From NCBI RefSeq assembly GCF_003664185.1, contig NZ_RCCS01000008.1:186001-250000 (forward strand): a stretch of 64,000 bases of DNA, given 5' to 3'. Below the pieces are notes generated by a model. That model had not been told where the DNA came from. It did not search any database and saw nothing but the letters and a program-made list of their open reading frames with translations. This DNA is from Tenacibaculum discolor (GTDB taxonomy: Bacteria; Bacteroidota; Bacteroidia; Flavobacteriales; Flavobacteriaceae). The translations under genes and the position numbers were made by a program. This document shows positions 54,360 through 63,320 of this stretch, piece by piece (positions within the stretch are counted from its first letter, which is position 1; every line of letters starts with the position of its first letter).

Positions 54360-56267
54360 TTATAACCTGTTATCAATTATACTTTTTACAACCTCTGGGT
54401 TTAATAGCGTAGAGACATCTCCTAAATTATCTAATTCGTTGTGTGCTATCTTTCTAAGAATACGACGCATAATTTTTCCTGAACGTGTTTTAGGCAACCC
54501 TTCAGTAAACTGAATTTTATCCAACTTAGCAATTGGACCAATATGTTCCGTAATAATTTGATTTATTTCTTTGTATAAATTGTCTTGGTTTCTTGTTTCT
54601 CCTGCTTCTTTTAAAATCACATAACCATATAAGGCATTCCCTTTTACATCATGTGGAAAACCTACAATAGCACTTTCAGCTACGGCTGGATGTTCATTTA
54701 CTGCATCTTCAATAGGAGCGGTTCCTAAGTTATGACCTGAAACTATAATTACATCATCTACCCTACCTGTAATTCGATAATATCCCACCTCATCACGAAG
54801 CGCTCCATCACCTGTAAAATACATATCATCGAATGCTGAGAAATACGTTTCCTTATAACGCTGATGGTTTCCCCATATAGTTCTTGCCATAGATGGCCAA
54901 GGATATTTTATGCACAAGCGTCCGTCTACTTGATTTCCTTTTACTTCTTTTCCGTTTTCATCCATTAACGCTATTTGAATTCCTGGTAAAGGTAATGTTG
55001 CATAAGTTGGTTTTGTTGGAGTGATGTATGGTAATGGTGAAACCATTATCCCACCAGTTTCTGTTTGCCACCAAGTATCTACAATTGGGCTTTTCTTTTT
55101 ACCTACATTATCGTTATACCAGTGCCACGCTTCTTCATTAATAGGCTCCCCAACCGTTCCTAAAACTTTTATTGAGGATAAATCGTGACTATCTACAAAG
55201 TCCAAGTTTTCTTTTGCTAATGCTCTGATTGCTGTTGGTGCTGTATAAAATTGATTTATGTTGTGTTTTTCAACAATTTCCCAAAAACGACCAAAGTCAG
55301 GATAACTAGGAACACCTTCAAACATTACAGTTGTAGCTCCGTTTGCTAAGGGACCGTACACAATATAACTGTGCCCTGTAATCCAACCAATATCTGCTGT
55401 ACACCAATACACATCGTTTTCTTTATAATTAAAAACATTTTTAAATGTATAAGCTGTGTACACCATATAACCAGCTGTAGTATGTAACATTCCTTTTGGA
55501 CTTCCTGTTGAACCTGAAGTATATAAAATGAATAATGGATCTTCAGCGTCCATAATCTCTGGAACACAGTCTTGATAAGCTTCTTCTAGCAAAGGTTCTA
55601 ACCACTTATCACGTCCTTCTTTTAACTTAATATCTGATTTAATTCTTTTGGCTACTAATACATTTTCTATGGTAGGACAATTTTCTAATGCCTCATCAAC
55701 AATACTTTTTAAATCAATTGTTTTAGCTCCTCTATAAGAACCATCTGAGGTAATTACCATTTTTGCTTCGCAATCATTAACTCTAGTAGCTAATGCTGTT
55801 GACGAAAATCCTGCAAAAACAACCGAATGCACTGCTCCAATTCGAGCACAAGCTAAAACTGAAATAGCCAATTCTGGAATCATTGGTAAGTAGATACAAA
55901 CTCTATCTCCTTTTTTAATTCCATGGTCTTTTAACACATTAGCGAATTTACAAACACGCTTGTGTAATTCTTTATAAGATATATGTTCGGCTTCTTCATT
56001 TGGATTATTTGGTTCAAATAAAATGGCAGTTTTATCTCCTCTAATATGCAAATGACGATCTATACAGTTTTCTGTAATATTTAGTTTTGCTCCTTCAAAC
56101 CATTTAAACTCAGTTTTCTCAAAATCATAGTCTAAAACGGTATCCCATTTTTTTCTCCAAACAAAGTGTTCTTCTGCTATTTCTTCCCAAAATAACTCTG
56201 GATTTCTTACGGACTTTCTATATACTTGAAAATATTCTTCTAGGTTTTTTACGTGGTAATTACTCAT
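54360..56267 (-). CDS. acs: acetyl-CoA synthetase (acetate-CoA ligase)
   Basis: A 635-residue cytoplasmic enzyme that activates acetate with ATP and CoA through an acetyl-AMP intermediate. The AMP-binding P-loop-like motif YTSGSTGSPKGMLHTT is at about 250-265, WWQTETGG at about 400-407 and YFTGDGALRDEVGYYRITGRVDDVI at about 485-509. The C-terminal KTRSGKIMRRILRKI (about 595-609) holds the lysine that is acetylated for control in other bacteria. The length matches the family. Together with the aldehyde dehydrogenase upstream it completes acetaldehyde to acetyl-CoA conversion. An inverted repeat lies 14-40 bp before its start codon. Confidence 0.95.
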   Translation of the reverse strand: MSNYHVKNLEEYFQVYRKSVRNPELFWEEIAEEHFVWRKKWDTVLDYDFEKTEFKWFEGAKLNITENCIDRHLHIRGDKTAILFEPNNPNEEAEHISYKELHKRVCKFANVLKDHGIKKGDRVCIYLPMIPELAISVLACARIGAVHSVVFAGFSSTALATRVNDCEAKMVITSDGSYRGAKTIDLKSIVDEALENCPTIENVLVAKRIKSDIKLKEGRDKWLEPLLEEAYQDCVPEIMDAEDPLFILYTSGSTGSPKGMLHTTAGYMVYTAYTFKNVFNYKENDVYWCTADIGWITGHSYIVYGPLANGATTVMFEGVPSYPDFGRFWEIVEKHNINQFYTAPTAIRALAKENLDFVDSHDLSSIKVLGTVGEPINEEAWHWYNDNVGKKKSPIVDTWWQTETGGIMVSPLPYITPTKPTYATLPLPGIQIALMDENGKEVKGNQVDGRLCIKYPWPSMARTIWGNHQRYKETYFSAFDDMYFTGDGALRDEVGYYRITGRVDDVIIVSGHNLGTAPIEDAVNEHPAVAESAIVGFPHDVKGNALYGYVILKEAGETRNQDNLYKEINQIITEHIGPIAKLDKIQFTEGLPKTRSGKIMRRILRKIAHNELDNLGDVSTLLNPEVVKSIIDNRL

Positions 56268-56280
56268 TCTTATACTTCTT

Positions 56281-56307
56281 TTATTTTAGCTTAAGCTACT
56301 AAAATAA
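56281..56307. promoter_or_regulatory. inverted repeat before acs, candidate operator
   Basis: TTATTTTAG and CTAAAATAA (9-bp arms, 9-bp spacer) overlap a second perfect dyad, TAGCTTAAGCTA (56287-56298). The block lies 14 bp upstream of the acs ATG. Confidence 0.35.
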
Positions 56308-56358
56308 ATCATTTTTAATTGTTTATCAACTTATTAGTTCTTCTTCTTAAAACACATA

Positions 56359-56700
56359 CTAATCTTCATCTTCTTGTTGCAATAATCGTGAATGTACGAT
56401 AAAGCGAACTCCTAAAGGAATCTCTAATGAAAAACTTGATCCTCTTCCTTCAGTTATATCAATCGTTAAGTGCGTATGCTTCCAATATTCATATTGATCT
56501 TTATTCATATAAAAAGGAACTTCATCTAACACACCTAACAAAATATCACTTTCATCTAAATACATTTCATCTTTAGGAAAAATCATCGGAGACGAACCAT
56601 CACAACACCCTCCACTTTGATGAAAAATCAATGCTCCATGCTGTTTTTTTAGTTTTTCAACTATTTCCTTTGCCGCTTCTGTTATTGCTACTCTTTGCAT
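56359..56700 (-). CDS. DUF779 family protein linked to aldehyde dehydrogenase
   Basis: A 113-residue cytoplasmic protein with the DUF779 signature: IFHQSGGCCDGSSPMIF at about 25-41, with two adjacent cysteines, then ILLGVLDEVPFYMNKDQYEYWKHTHLTIDI. In many bacteria this gene sits beside an acetaldehyde dehydrogenase of the ExaC/AldA type, as it does here. The role is unknown; the Cys-Cys pair might bind a metal or react with an aldehyde (inference). It lies 57 bp after the dehydrogenase, with a strong hairpin between, and its end is 91 bp from acs. Confidence 0.85.
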   Translation of the reverse strand: MQRVAITEAAKEIVEKLKKQHGALIFHQSGGCCDGSSPMIFPKDEMYLDESDILLGVLDEVPFYMNKDQYEYWKHTHLTIDITEGRGSSFSLEIPLGVRFIVHSRLLQQEDED

Positions 56701-56718
56701 ATTCTATTTTTAAATTAT

Positions 56719-56750
56719 AAAATACTGGGCCTATATCAGCCCAGTATTTT
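56719..56750 (-). terminator. strong hairpin between aldehyde dehydrogenase and DUF779 genes
   Basis: The arms AAAATACTGGGC and GCCCAGTATTTT (12 bp) enclose an 8-nt loop. The T run after it (leftward) is short and broken, so it may only partly terminate and set the ratio of the two products. Confidence 0.65.
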
Positions 56751-56757
56751 CAAACAA

Positions 56758-58257
56758 CTAAAAGAACCCTAACTTGTTTTTATCATACGATATCAACATG
56801 TTCTTAGTTTGACGATAGTGGTCCATCATCATTAAGTGGGTTTCTCTACCAAATCCTGATTTTTTATAACCTCCAAATGGTGCATGTGCTGGATATGAGT
56901 GATAACAATTAACCCAAACTCTACCTGCTTTAATAGCTCTTGGAATTTGATATAACTGATGTGCATCACGCGTCCAAACTCCCGCCCCTAATCCATACAT
57001 CGTATCGTTTGCTATTTCTAACGCTTCAGCTTCATCTTTGAATTTTGTTACACATACTACTGGACCAAAAATTTCTTCTTGAAATACACGCATTTTGTTA
57101 TGTCCTTCTAAAATAGTTGGTTTAATATAGAATCCATTCGCTAGCTCTCCTTCTAATTTATTAGCTCCTCCCCCGCATAATACTTTCGCTCCTTCTTCTT
57201 TTCCTATATTAATATAGGCTTGTATTTTTTCATATTGATCGTTTGATGCTTGTGCACCTACCATCGTATTTACATCGTACGGACTATTTTGAACAATAGC
57301 TTTTGTTCTTGCTACTACTCGCTCCATAAACTTATCATAAATATCCTCTTGTACTAAGATACGCGAAGGACAGGTACATACTTCTCCTTGATTAAAAGCA
57401 AACAACACTGCACCTTCAATTGCCTTGTCTAAAAATGCATCGTCTTCATCCATTACACTATTAAAGAAGATATTTGGAGACTTACCTCCTAACTCCATCG
57501 TTACTGGATTTAAGTTTTTAGAAGCGTATTGCATAATTAACTGCCCTGTAGTAGTTTCTCCTGTAAATGCTACTTTATCTATTCTAGGGCTCGATGCTAA
57601 TGGCTTACCTGCCTCTGGTCCAAAACCATGTATTACATTAATAACCCCAGGAGGAAAAACATCTGCTATTTTCTCCATTAAAAGTGTTGCTGATGATGGA
57701 GTTTGTTCTGCTGGTTTTAATATTACACAGTTACCTGTTGCTAGTGCTGGAGGTAGCTTCCATGACAACATTAAAAGAGGAAAATTCCAAGGAATAATTT
57801 GTCCAACAACCCCTAAAGGCTCTTTAATGTTCATTGATAAGGTATTTTGGTCAAGCTCGGTAGCACTACCCTCTTCTGCTCTAATTGCTGCAGCAAAATA
57901 ACGCCAATGATCTGCTGCTAAAGGAACATCTGCATTTAATGTTTCTCGTATTGGTTTTCCATTATCACACGTTTCTACTAATGCAAACTCTTCTAAATTT
58001 GCCTCAATAATATCTGCTACTTTATTTAATAAAGATGCTCTCTCTGCAGCTGAAGTGTTCCCCCAGCTTTCTTTGGCTGCGTTTGCTGCATCCAATGCTA
58101 ATTCAACATCTTCTTTTTGTGATCTAGGATATTTTGCTATAATGCTATTATCAATTGGAGATGTATTTTCAAAATATTCTCCTCCTAATGGAGACACAAA
58201 CTTTCCATTGATAAAATTTGCATAAGTGTCTTTAAATTTTGGTTTCGTGTAACTCAT
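56758..58257 (-). CDS. NAD-dependent acetaldehyde dehydrogenase (AldA/ExaC type)
   Basis: A 499-residue enzyme that oxidises acetaldehyde or similar aldehydes to the acid. Family motifs are intact: [33 protein letters not shown] (about 160-192), the NAD-binding FTGETTTGQ (about 231-239), the general-base Glu in MELGGKSPN (about 254-262) and the catalytic Cys in [12 protein letters not shown] (about 289-300). The two cysteines spaced C-T-C are typical of ExaC-like enzymes and the neighbouring DUF779 protein fits this subgroup. It is divergent from an AraC regulator. With acs it forms an ethanol/acetaldehyde use module. Confidence 0.93.
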   Translation of the reverse strand: MSYTKPKFKDTYANFINGKFVSPLGGEYFENTSPIDNSIIAKYPRSQKEDVELALDAANAAKESWGNTSAAERASLLNKVADIIEANLEEFALVETCDNGKPIRETLNADVPLAADHWRYFAAAIRAEEGSATELDQNTLSMNIKEPLGVVGQIIPWNFPLLMLSWKLPPALATGNCVILKPAEQTPSSATLLMEKIADVFPPGVINVIHGFGPEAGKPLASSPRIDKVAFTGETTTGQLIMQYASKNLNPVTMELGGKSPNIFFNSVMDEDDAFLDKAIEGAVLFAFNQGEVCTCPSRILVQEDIYDKFMERVVARTKAIVQNSPYDVNTMVGAQASNDQYEKIQAYINIGKEEGAKVLCGGGANKLEGELANGFYIKPTILEGHNKMRVFQEEIFGPVVCVTKFKDEAEALEIANDTMYGLGAGVWTRDAHQLYQIPRAIKAGRVWVNCYHSYPAHAPFGGYKKSGFGRETHLMMMDHYRQTKNMLISYDKNKLGFF

Positions 58258-58456
58258 AAAACTTTGTATTTTTGTTTTTTACTTAAATCAACTATCGAAA
58301 TAACACTTCCTTAATTAATACATGTTAAAAATGAATATTTCGTAATTTTTGTAAAATTAAAATATCATATAGTCAATATATTGAACGTATTTATTAAATT
58401 GTAACACATATCTATTATCTTAAAAAATACATAGATAGAATTTTGTACTATTGATT

Positions 58457-59377
58457 ATGAACCATTTATTAAGTCGACATAAAGAAAGTAGAAAACTCAC
58501 TACTTTAATTGAGAACAGAACTACGTATAATGCTGAATATGCGGAGTTGAATATTTTTGAGACTCATAAAAGTGCGGAGCAGATATCTTTAACTTTTGAT
58601 TTTCCTGTTATTGCAAGTATGCTTACTGGAAAAAAAGTAATGCATTTAGAAGGTATGGAACCTTTTGATTTCTTTCCTGGTGAATCTGTAGTAATGCCGA
58701 CTAACAAAGAAATGATTATCGATTTCCCTTTAGCTGAAAAGAATAATCCTACTCAGTGTTTGGCCTTAGGCATTGATTCTAATAAGATAGATGAGATAGT
58801 AGAAAAGTTTAATCATAACGTAGCTATTGAACGTGAAAACAATAATTGGAAGCTAAATGAAACTTCTTCTCACCTAGTACACAATACAGATATTAATCAT
58901 TTAGTAGGACGTTTGGTACACACTTTTACTGACCAAAATAAGTCCAAAGACATTCTTCTTGATTTAATGATTCAGGAACTTATTGTGAGATTATTACAAA
59001 CTAAGGCTAAAGCTTTTATTTTAAATGATCCTTCTGGCACGCTTACAGATACACGTATAGGTATGGTTATTAAGTTTATAAAAAACAACCTTACAAATAA
59101 AGATATTACTGTAGAATTGTTAGCTAAGAAAGCTTGTATGAGTACGTCTCATTTTCATAAAAAGTTTAAAAATACCTTAGGAATTTCTCCTATTGACTAT
59201 ATAAATTCTGAAAAGATTAAATTTTCTAAGAAACTTATAAAACAATCTAAAAACCTGCGAATCTCTGAAATAGCTTACAAATCTGGTTTTAATAACATTA
59301 GCTATTTCAACAGACAGTTTAAAAAAATGGAGATGATTACTCCTCAGCAGTTTAAAAAGTCTTTTCTAAAAGAGTAA
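58457..59377 (+). CDS. AraC family transcriptional regulator of the aldehyde module
   Basis: A 306-residue regulator divergent from the aldehyde dehydrogenase, which it probably controls. The N-terminal half (about 1-180) matches the AraC-type N-terminal sensing fold (AraC_N; FPVIASMLTGKKVMHLEG, FFPGESVVMPTNKEMIIDFP). The C-terminal 100 residues contain two HTH motifs: ITVELLAKKACMSTSHFHKKFK (about 215-236) and LRISEIAYKSGFNNISYFNRQFKK (about 265-288). I start at the ATG at 58457; a TTG two codons upstream is possible. The 199-bp gap to the dehydrogenase contains no exact TANNTTTG box that I can see. Confidence 0.88.
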   Translation: MNHLLSRHKESRKLTTLIENRTTYNAEYAELNIFETHKSAEQISLTFDFPVIASMLTGKKVMHLEGMEPFDFFPGESVVMPTNKEMIIDFPLAEKNNPTQCLALGIDSNKIDEIVEKFNHNVAIERENNNWKLNETSSHLVHNTDINHLVGRLVHTFTDQNKSKDILLDLMIQELIVRLLQTKAKAFILNDPSGTLTDTRIGMVIKFIKNNLTNKDITVELLAKKACMSTSHFHKKFKNTLGISPIDYINSEKIKFSKKLIKQSKNLRISEIAYKSGFNNISYFNRQFKKMEMITPQQFKKSFLKE

Positions 59378-59409
59378 ATCATCAACTTTTTTCAAAAAGC
59401 TTTTATAGT

Positions 59410-59417
59410 TACATTTG
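59410..59417 (+). promoter_or_regulatory. -7 promoter box of the TauE/SafE gene
   Basis: TACATTTG matches TANNTTTG and lies six bases before the ATG at 59424, the same leaderless geometry as queE and tgt. Confidence 0.55.
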
Positions 59418-59423
59418 TTTAAT

Positions 59424-60200
59424 ATGATGATATCTCTTTTTTTAGATGTTTTAAGTACTAATTGGTACATAATTTTACTTTTCTTTATCGTAGCTGTTCT
59501 ATACTCCTCTGTAGGGTTTGGCGGAGGTTCTAGTTACTTAGCTGTCTTAGCACTTACTGGGTTACTTTTTACACAAATTAGAGCTACAGCTCTACTATGT
59601 AATGTAATGGTTGTTACGGGTAATGTTTTACTGTATATGCAACAAAAACAATATAACTGGAAAAAGGTCATTCCGCTCACTTTATTTAGCATTCCTATGG
59701 CTTTTTTAGGTGGCTATTTAAGAATAAGTCAAACTTTTTTCTTTATTCTCTTAGGTTTCACGCTACTCTTTGCTGCTATTACCATGTGGATTTCCAACAA
59801 AGTAGTTATCAAGAATAGTAAAACTAAATTAAACTTGTCAAAAAATGCTGGTTATGGCGGAATCATTGGCTTTATTTCTGGGATGGTTGGTATTGGTGGT
59901 GGTATCTTCTTAGCTCCATTGCTTCATTTAACCAATTGGGACACTCCAAAGAAAATAGCAGCTACAGCAAGCTTTTTTATTTTGGTAAACTCTATATCTG
60001 GGTTGATAGGTCAGTATACAAATCCTGAGTTTTCTATTGATTGGACACTAACTTCTAGTTTATTAATTACCGTTTTTATTGGCGGTCAAATTGGTAGTAG
60101 AATGAGTAATCAATTCTTTACCCCCTCTCAACTAAAAAAGGCAACCGCTATTTTGATTGCCTTTGTAAGTATTCGGATTTTAATTAAGTATTTATTCTAA
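59424..60200 (+). CDS. TauE/SafE family sulfite/sulfonate exporter-like permease
   Basis: A 258-residue inner-membrane protein of eight hydrophobic segments in two repeats. Family signatures include SSVGFGGGSSYLAVLALTGL (about 28-47) and GFISGMVGIGGGIFLAPLL (about 148-166), the paired Gly-rich re-entrant motifs. Members export sulfite, sulfoacetate or other anions; the substrate here is unknown. I start at the ATG at 59424, not the TTG at 59415, which lies inside the promoter box. Only nine bases separate its stop from the convergent hydrolase gene, and no hairpin is seen there. Confidence 0.87.
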   Translation: MMISLFLDVLSTNWYIILLFFIVAVLYSSVGFGGGSSYLAVLALTGLLFTQIRATALLCNVMVVTGNVLLYMQQKQYNWKKVIPLTLFSIPMAFLGGYLRISQTFFFILLGFTLLFAAITMWISNKVVIKNSKTKLNLSKNAGYGGIIGFISGMVGIGGGIFLAPLLHLTNWDTPKKIAATASFFILVNSISGLIGQYTNPEFSIDWTLTSSLLITVFIGGQIGSRMSNQFFTPSQLKKATAILIAFVSIRILIKYLF

Positions 60201-60209
60201 TTTCGCTTT

Positions 60210-61619
60210 TTAGCTCCTTTCATTACCTTTAGCTTTGGTTATAGCTGTAGACATACCTTTTTCTTTTTTTATTCTGTTTTGAAAGATTGCTATTTTCTTT
60301 CCTTTTTTTTCTGAAAACTTATACGTGTAAAATCCGTCTTCAAAAGAAAACTCATTTGGTGAAGTTGGATAAATCTTAAATTTACTTGAACTCCCTTTTC
60401 TTTGACTATACAGTTGGTTATTTTCCATCATAATTAAACGAATTCCTCCATCTTCAAATTTATAAGCACCTACCCATTTTTGCAACTCTTCTTTTGATAA
60501 AGAAACGGCATTATTACCTGAAGAAAAAGGTTTATTAATAGCCAAAGCTGCTATTTTTATAGTCAAAGCTGTTGGTGATTTACAACCACAATTAGAAAAT
60601 ACAATTACATACACATCTTCACTAGGTACATATACTCCCATAGATTTATATCCAGGAATTGAGCCACCGTGTTCCAAAGTTGGTACTCCGTTTATTTCGT
60701 TAAAACTCCAACCATATCCATAGTTTATTTTCTTACCATTATTCAGTGTGTAATTGGTAAACGCTTTATCAATTGTTTCTTTTTTTACTAATATATTATT
60801 ACGAATGGCTGTTTGCCACTTTAACATATCATCTACATTAGACATGATTGAACCTGCTGCATAAGGTAATGTCATACTTATATATTGAGCATTTGAATAT
60901 TCTCCATTTCTCTTTCGATAACCTGCTGCTCTGTTTTTAATTAATTTTGTATGGCTTCCGTAATAAGAAGAATTCATATTTAGCTTCTTAAAAATTTGTT
61001 CTTCAACAAATTTCGGATAACTCATTCCACTTACTTTTTCAACAATATATCCTAAAATAAAATATCCAGAATTATTGTATTTATACTTTTCTCCTGGTTC
61101 AAAATCCATTGGCTCATTCTTAAAAAAATCAATAAATTTTAAAGGTTCTACATCTTTAGTTGTCACCTTTCCAAACTTTTGCATTGATGTATAACTTTTA
61201 ATTCCCGATGTATGTGTTAATAAGTGATGAACAGTAATTTGTTTTCCATTCGTTGGATAATCAGGTATAAACTTAGTTATATCATCTTCTAAACTTAGCT
61301 TACCTTCTTCTAAAAGCATTAATATTGAAACTGATGTAAATTGTTTTGTTATTGAACCTACTTCAAAAACATTTTCTGGTACCATATCCTCATCAAGCTC
61401 TAAATTAGCTTTTCCAAAAGCTTTTCTATAAATAACATTTCCTTTTTTAGCAACCAAAGCTACTGCTCCGGTTTCATTACTTTTGAATTGTGTTTGTAAA
61501 ATTTCATCAACCTTTGATGTCAAATTTTGAGCAGACACTAAATTTGTTAATAAAAAGCAAAAAGAGAAGAGTAATATTTGTTTTAGTTGAATTCGGTTTT
61601 TCATTTGATTTGTTTTCAT
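60210..61619 (-). CDS. secreted serine hydrolase, beta-lactamase class C/esterase family
   Basis: A 469-residue exported protein with a signal peptide (ILLFSFCFLLTNLVSAQ). The catalytic motifs of the beta-lactamase/transpeptidase-like group are seen: SxxK in EVGSITKQFTS (about 86-96, nucleophilic Ser), YNN in YKYNNSGYF (about 182-190) and a HGG variant of the KTG motif near 320 (LEHGGSIPGYKS). The C-terminal 110 residues form a lipocalin-like beta domain common in this group. Members are esterases, D-aminopeptidases or peptidoglycan-editing enzymes; which applies is unknown. An internal ATG five codons in is an alternative start. Confidence 0.85.
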   Translation of the reverse strand: MKTNQMKNRIQLKQILLFSFCFLLTNLVSAQNLTSKVDEILQTQFKSNETGAVALVAKKGNVIYRKAFGKANLELDEDMVPENVFEVGSITKQFTSVSILMLLEEGKLSLEDDITKFIPDYPTNGKQITVHHLLTHTSGIKSYTSMQKFGKVTTKDVEPLKFIDFFKNEPMDFEPGEKYKYNNSGYFILGYIVEKVSGMSYPKFVEEQIFKKLNMNSSYYGSHTKLIKNRAAGYRKRNGEYSNAQYISMTLPYAAGSIMSNVDDMLKWQTAIRNNILVKKETIDKAFTNYTLNNGKKINYGYGWSFNEINGVPTLEHGGSIPGYKSMGVYVPSEDVYVIVFSNCGCKSPTALTIKIAALAINKPFSSGNNAVSLSKEELQKWVGAYKFEDGGIRLIMMENNQLYSQRKGSSSKFKIYPTSPNEFSFEDGFYTYKFSEKKGKKIAIFQNRIKKEKGMSTAITKAKGNERS

Positions 61620-61679
61620 GATTATTACACTTAGGACGACATAAGCGAAAATAGGTTACATCATTTTTTACTAAAAACA

Positions 61680-61704
61680 AAAAAAGCAACGTAAATACGT
61701 TGCT
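61680..61704 (-). terminator. terminator of dps
   Basis: The arms AGCAACGTA and TACGTTGCT (9 bp, 2-nt loop, so the top pair is open) are followed leftward by a T run. Confidence 0.8.
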
Positions 61705-61735
61705 CTTTCATCCCCAAAACATAGATAACTATTTC

Positions 61736-62206
61736 TTAGCCTAACCAAGCATTCATCATCCACAATGTTTTTTCTTGTTCTGCTATAAAGTCACTCATCA
61801 TTGAGTTTGTACCCTCATCTTCAGCTTTATCAGACAAATCAAGAATTGTACGTTCTATTTTTAATAATTCTGATAGTGAGTCAATAATTAACTTTACCGC
61901 TTCAACATCATTTGAAATATTTTTTCCTACTGGTACTCTTGATACACTAGTGTAATCTTCAAAAGTATGTAATGGCGTTCCTTGTAATGTTAAAATACGT
62001 TCTGCAATTAAGTCTACTTTTTCTTGTGCATCTGTATAAAATTCTTCAAACTTCATATGCAACTCAAAGAAGTTTTTCCCTTTAATATTCCAGTGTAACC
62101 CTCTTGCATTTTGGTAATACACTTGAAAATTTGCTAGTAATGTATTTAACTCATTTACTAAGTTTTCGGTTTTTTGTTTATCTAATCCTAAAATTGTGGT
62201 TGACAT
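61736..62206 (-). CDS. dps: Dps family DNA-protecting ferritin-like protein
   Basis: A 156-residue protein that assembles as a 12-subunit shell, oxidises and stores iron, and protects DNA during peroxide stress. The ferroxidase signature is clear: ARGLHWNIKGKNFFELHMKFEEFYTDAQEKVDLIAERILTLQG from about residue 37, with His, Asp and Glu in the expected spacing for the inter-subunit site. The length is typical. It is divergent from the OxyR gene (116 bp between starts), and a leftward TAAATTTG box at 62243-62250 is its likely promoter. OxyR control is expected by analogy. Confidence 0.92.
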   Translation of the reverse strand: MSTTILGLDKQKTENLVNELNTLLANFQVYYQNARGLHWNIKGKNFFELHMKFEEFYTDAQEKVDLIAERILTLQGTPLHTFEDYTSVSRVPVGKNISNDVEAVKLIIDSLSELLKIERTILDLSDKAEDEGTNSMMSDFIAEQEKTLWMMNAWLG

Positions 62207-62242
62207 ATTGTTTTGATTTTAAGTTTTTTACTTTTTCTACTA

Positions 62243-62250
62243 CAAATTTA
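62243..62250 (-). promoter_or_regulatory. -7 promoter box of dps
   Basis: The leftward TAAATTTG matches TANNTTTG, 37 bp before the dps ATG, in the spacer shared with oxyR. Confidence 0.5.
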
Positions 62251-62322
62251 GGGCAAGTTTTAACAGTTTTACTATAAAGGTAATCGATTGTTTTAATATC
62301 TTTATCAAAAATTATTATTGAA

Positions 62323-63264
62323 ATGACTATAACACAATTAAAATATACACTAGCTGTTGCTGAATATAAAAATTTCACCATAGCGGCAGAACATTGCTTT
62401 GTTACACAACCAACGTTGAGTATGCAAATTCAGAAATTAGAAGAAGAATTAGATGCTAAGATTTTTAATCGCTCTAAAAAACCCATTGAATTAACTGAAG
62501 TTGGTAAGCGTATTGTAGAGCAAGCCAAAGTTATTGTTGATGAGAGTAATCGTATTATAGATATTGTACACCAACAAAAAGGTTATGTTGGTGGTGAGTT
62601 CAGACTAGGTATTATTCCTACAATTATGCCTACGTTGCTTCCTATGTTTTTAAAAACTTTTAGCAAGAACTATCCAAAAGTTCAATTAGTTATTGAAGAG
62701 TTAACTACAGAGGAAATCGTTAGAAAATTAATGGATGGCTATATCGACGCTGCTATTGCTGCTACTCCATTAGAAAATGAAGCTATAAAAGAGCGTGTTC
62801 TATATTATGAACCTTTTGTTGGCTTGGTTCCTAGCGAACATCGTTTGTTTAAACAAAAGAAATTAAAAGTTGATGATTTAGAGGTTGATGATATTTTATT
62901 GTTAGAAGACGGACATTGTTTTAAAGACAGTGTAATTAATCTTTGCAGAACAAATAAAAGAAGTTCAACACATCACTTTCAATTAGAAAGTGGAAGTTTT
63001 GATACATTGATAAAGTTATCTAAAGACGGTTTAGGAATGACATTACTTCCTTACTTAAATACTTTGGACTTAAATGAACGAGACAAAACTCATTTAAGAG
63101 AGTTTGAAACTCCTTCTCCTGCACGTGAGGTTAGTTTGATTTATCATAAATCTCAATTAAAAATGCAATTGATAGAAGCTTTAAAAACTACAATTGATAG
63201 TGTTATTAGAGGTGCTATTGCTTTTAGTGATGTAGAAATTATAAGTCCACTTCAGAAAAAATAA
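62323..63264 (+). CDS. oxyR: OxyR-type LysR family peroxide sensor
   Basis: A 313-residue regulator. The N-terminal winged HTH covers residues 1-60 (FTIAAEHCFVTQPTLSMQIQKLEEELDAKIFNR), followed by the linker helix and a two-lobe sensing domain. The redox cysteines are C199 (EDGHC) and C208 (INLC), with eight residues between, the same spacing and even numbering as in E. coli OxyR, where a disulfide between them activates the protein. SLETL-like SFDTLIKLSKDGLGMTLLP further on is also OxyR-like. It is divergent from dps, its likely target. A terminator shared with the convergent SulP gene follows. Confidence 0.92.
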   Translation: MTITQLKYTLAVAEYKNFTIAAEHCFVTQPTLSMQIQKLEEELDAKIFNRSKKPIELTEVGKRIVEQAKVIVDESNRIIDIVHQQKGYVGGEFRLGIIPTIMPTLLPMFLKTFSKNYPKVQLVIEELTTEEIVRKLMDGYIDAAIAATPLENEAIKERVLYYEPFVGLVPSEHRLFKQKKLKVDDLEVDDILLLEDGHCFKDSVINLCRTNKRSSTHHFQLESGSFDTLIKLSKDGLGMTLLPYLNTLDLNERDKTHLREFETPSPAREVSLIYHKSQLKMQLIEALKTTIDSVIRGAIAFSDVEIISPLQKK

Positions 63265-63271
63265 GAGTAAT

Positions 63272-63300
63272 AAAAAATCCCGCTAATAGCGGGATTTTTT
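63272..63300. terminator. bidirectional terminator between oxyR and the SulP gene
   Basis: The arms AAAAAATCCCGCT and AGCGGGATTTTTT (13 bp) enclose AAT. Confidence 0.9.
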
Positions 63301-63320
63301 ATTTTTTATCGTTCAGCGAT

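Noticed and set aside
61507..61689. 60-codon leftward frame overlapping the serine hydrolase start
   Set aside because: It is out of frame with the hydrolase signal peptide and runs through the dps terminator region; it is a shadow frame.
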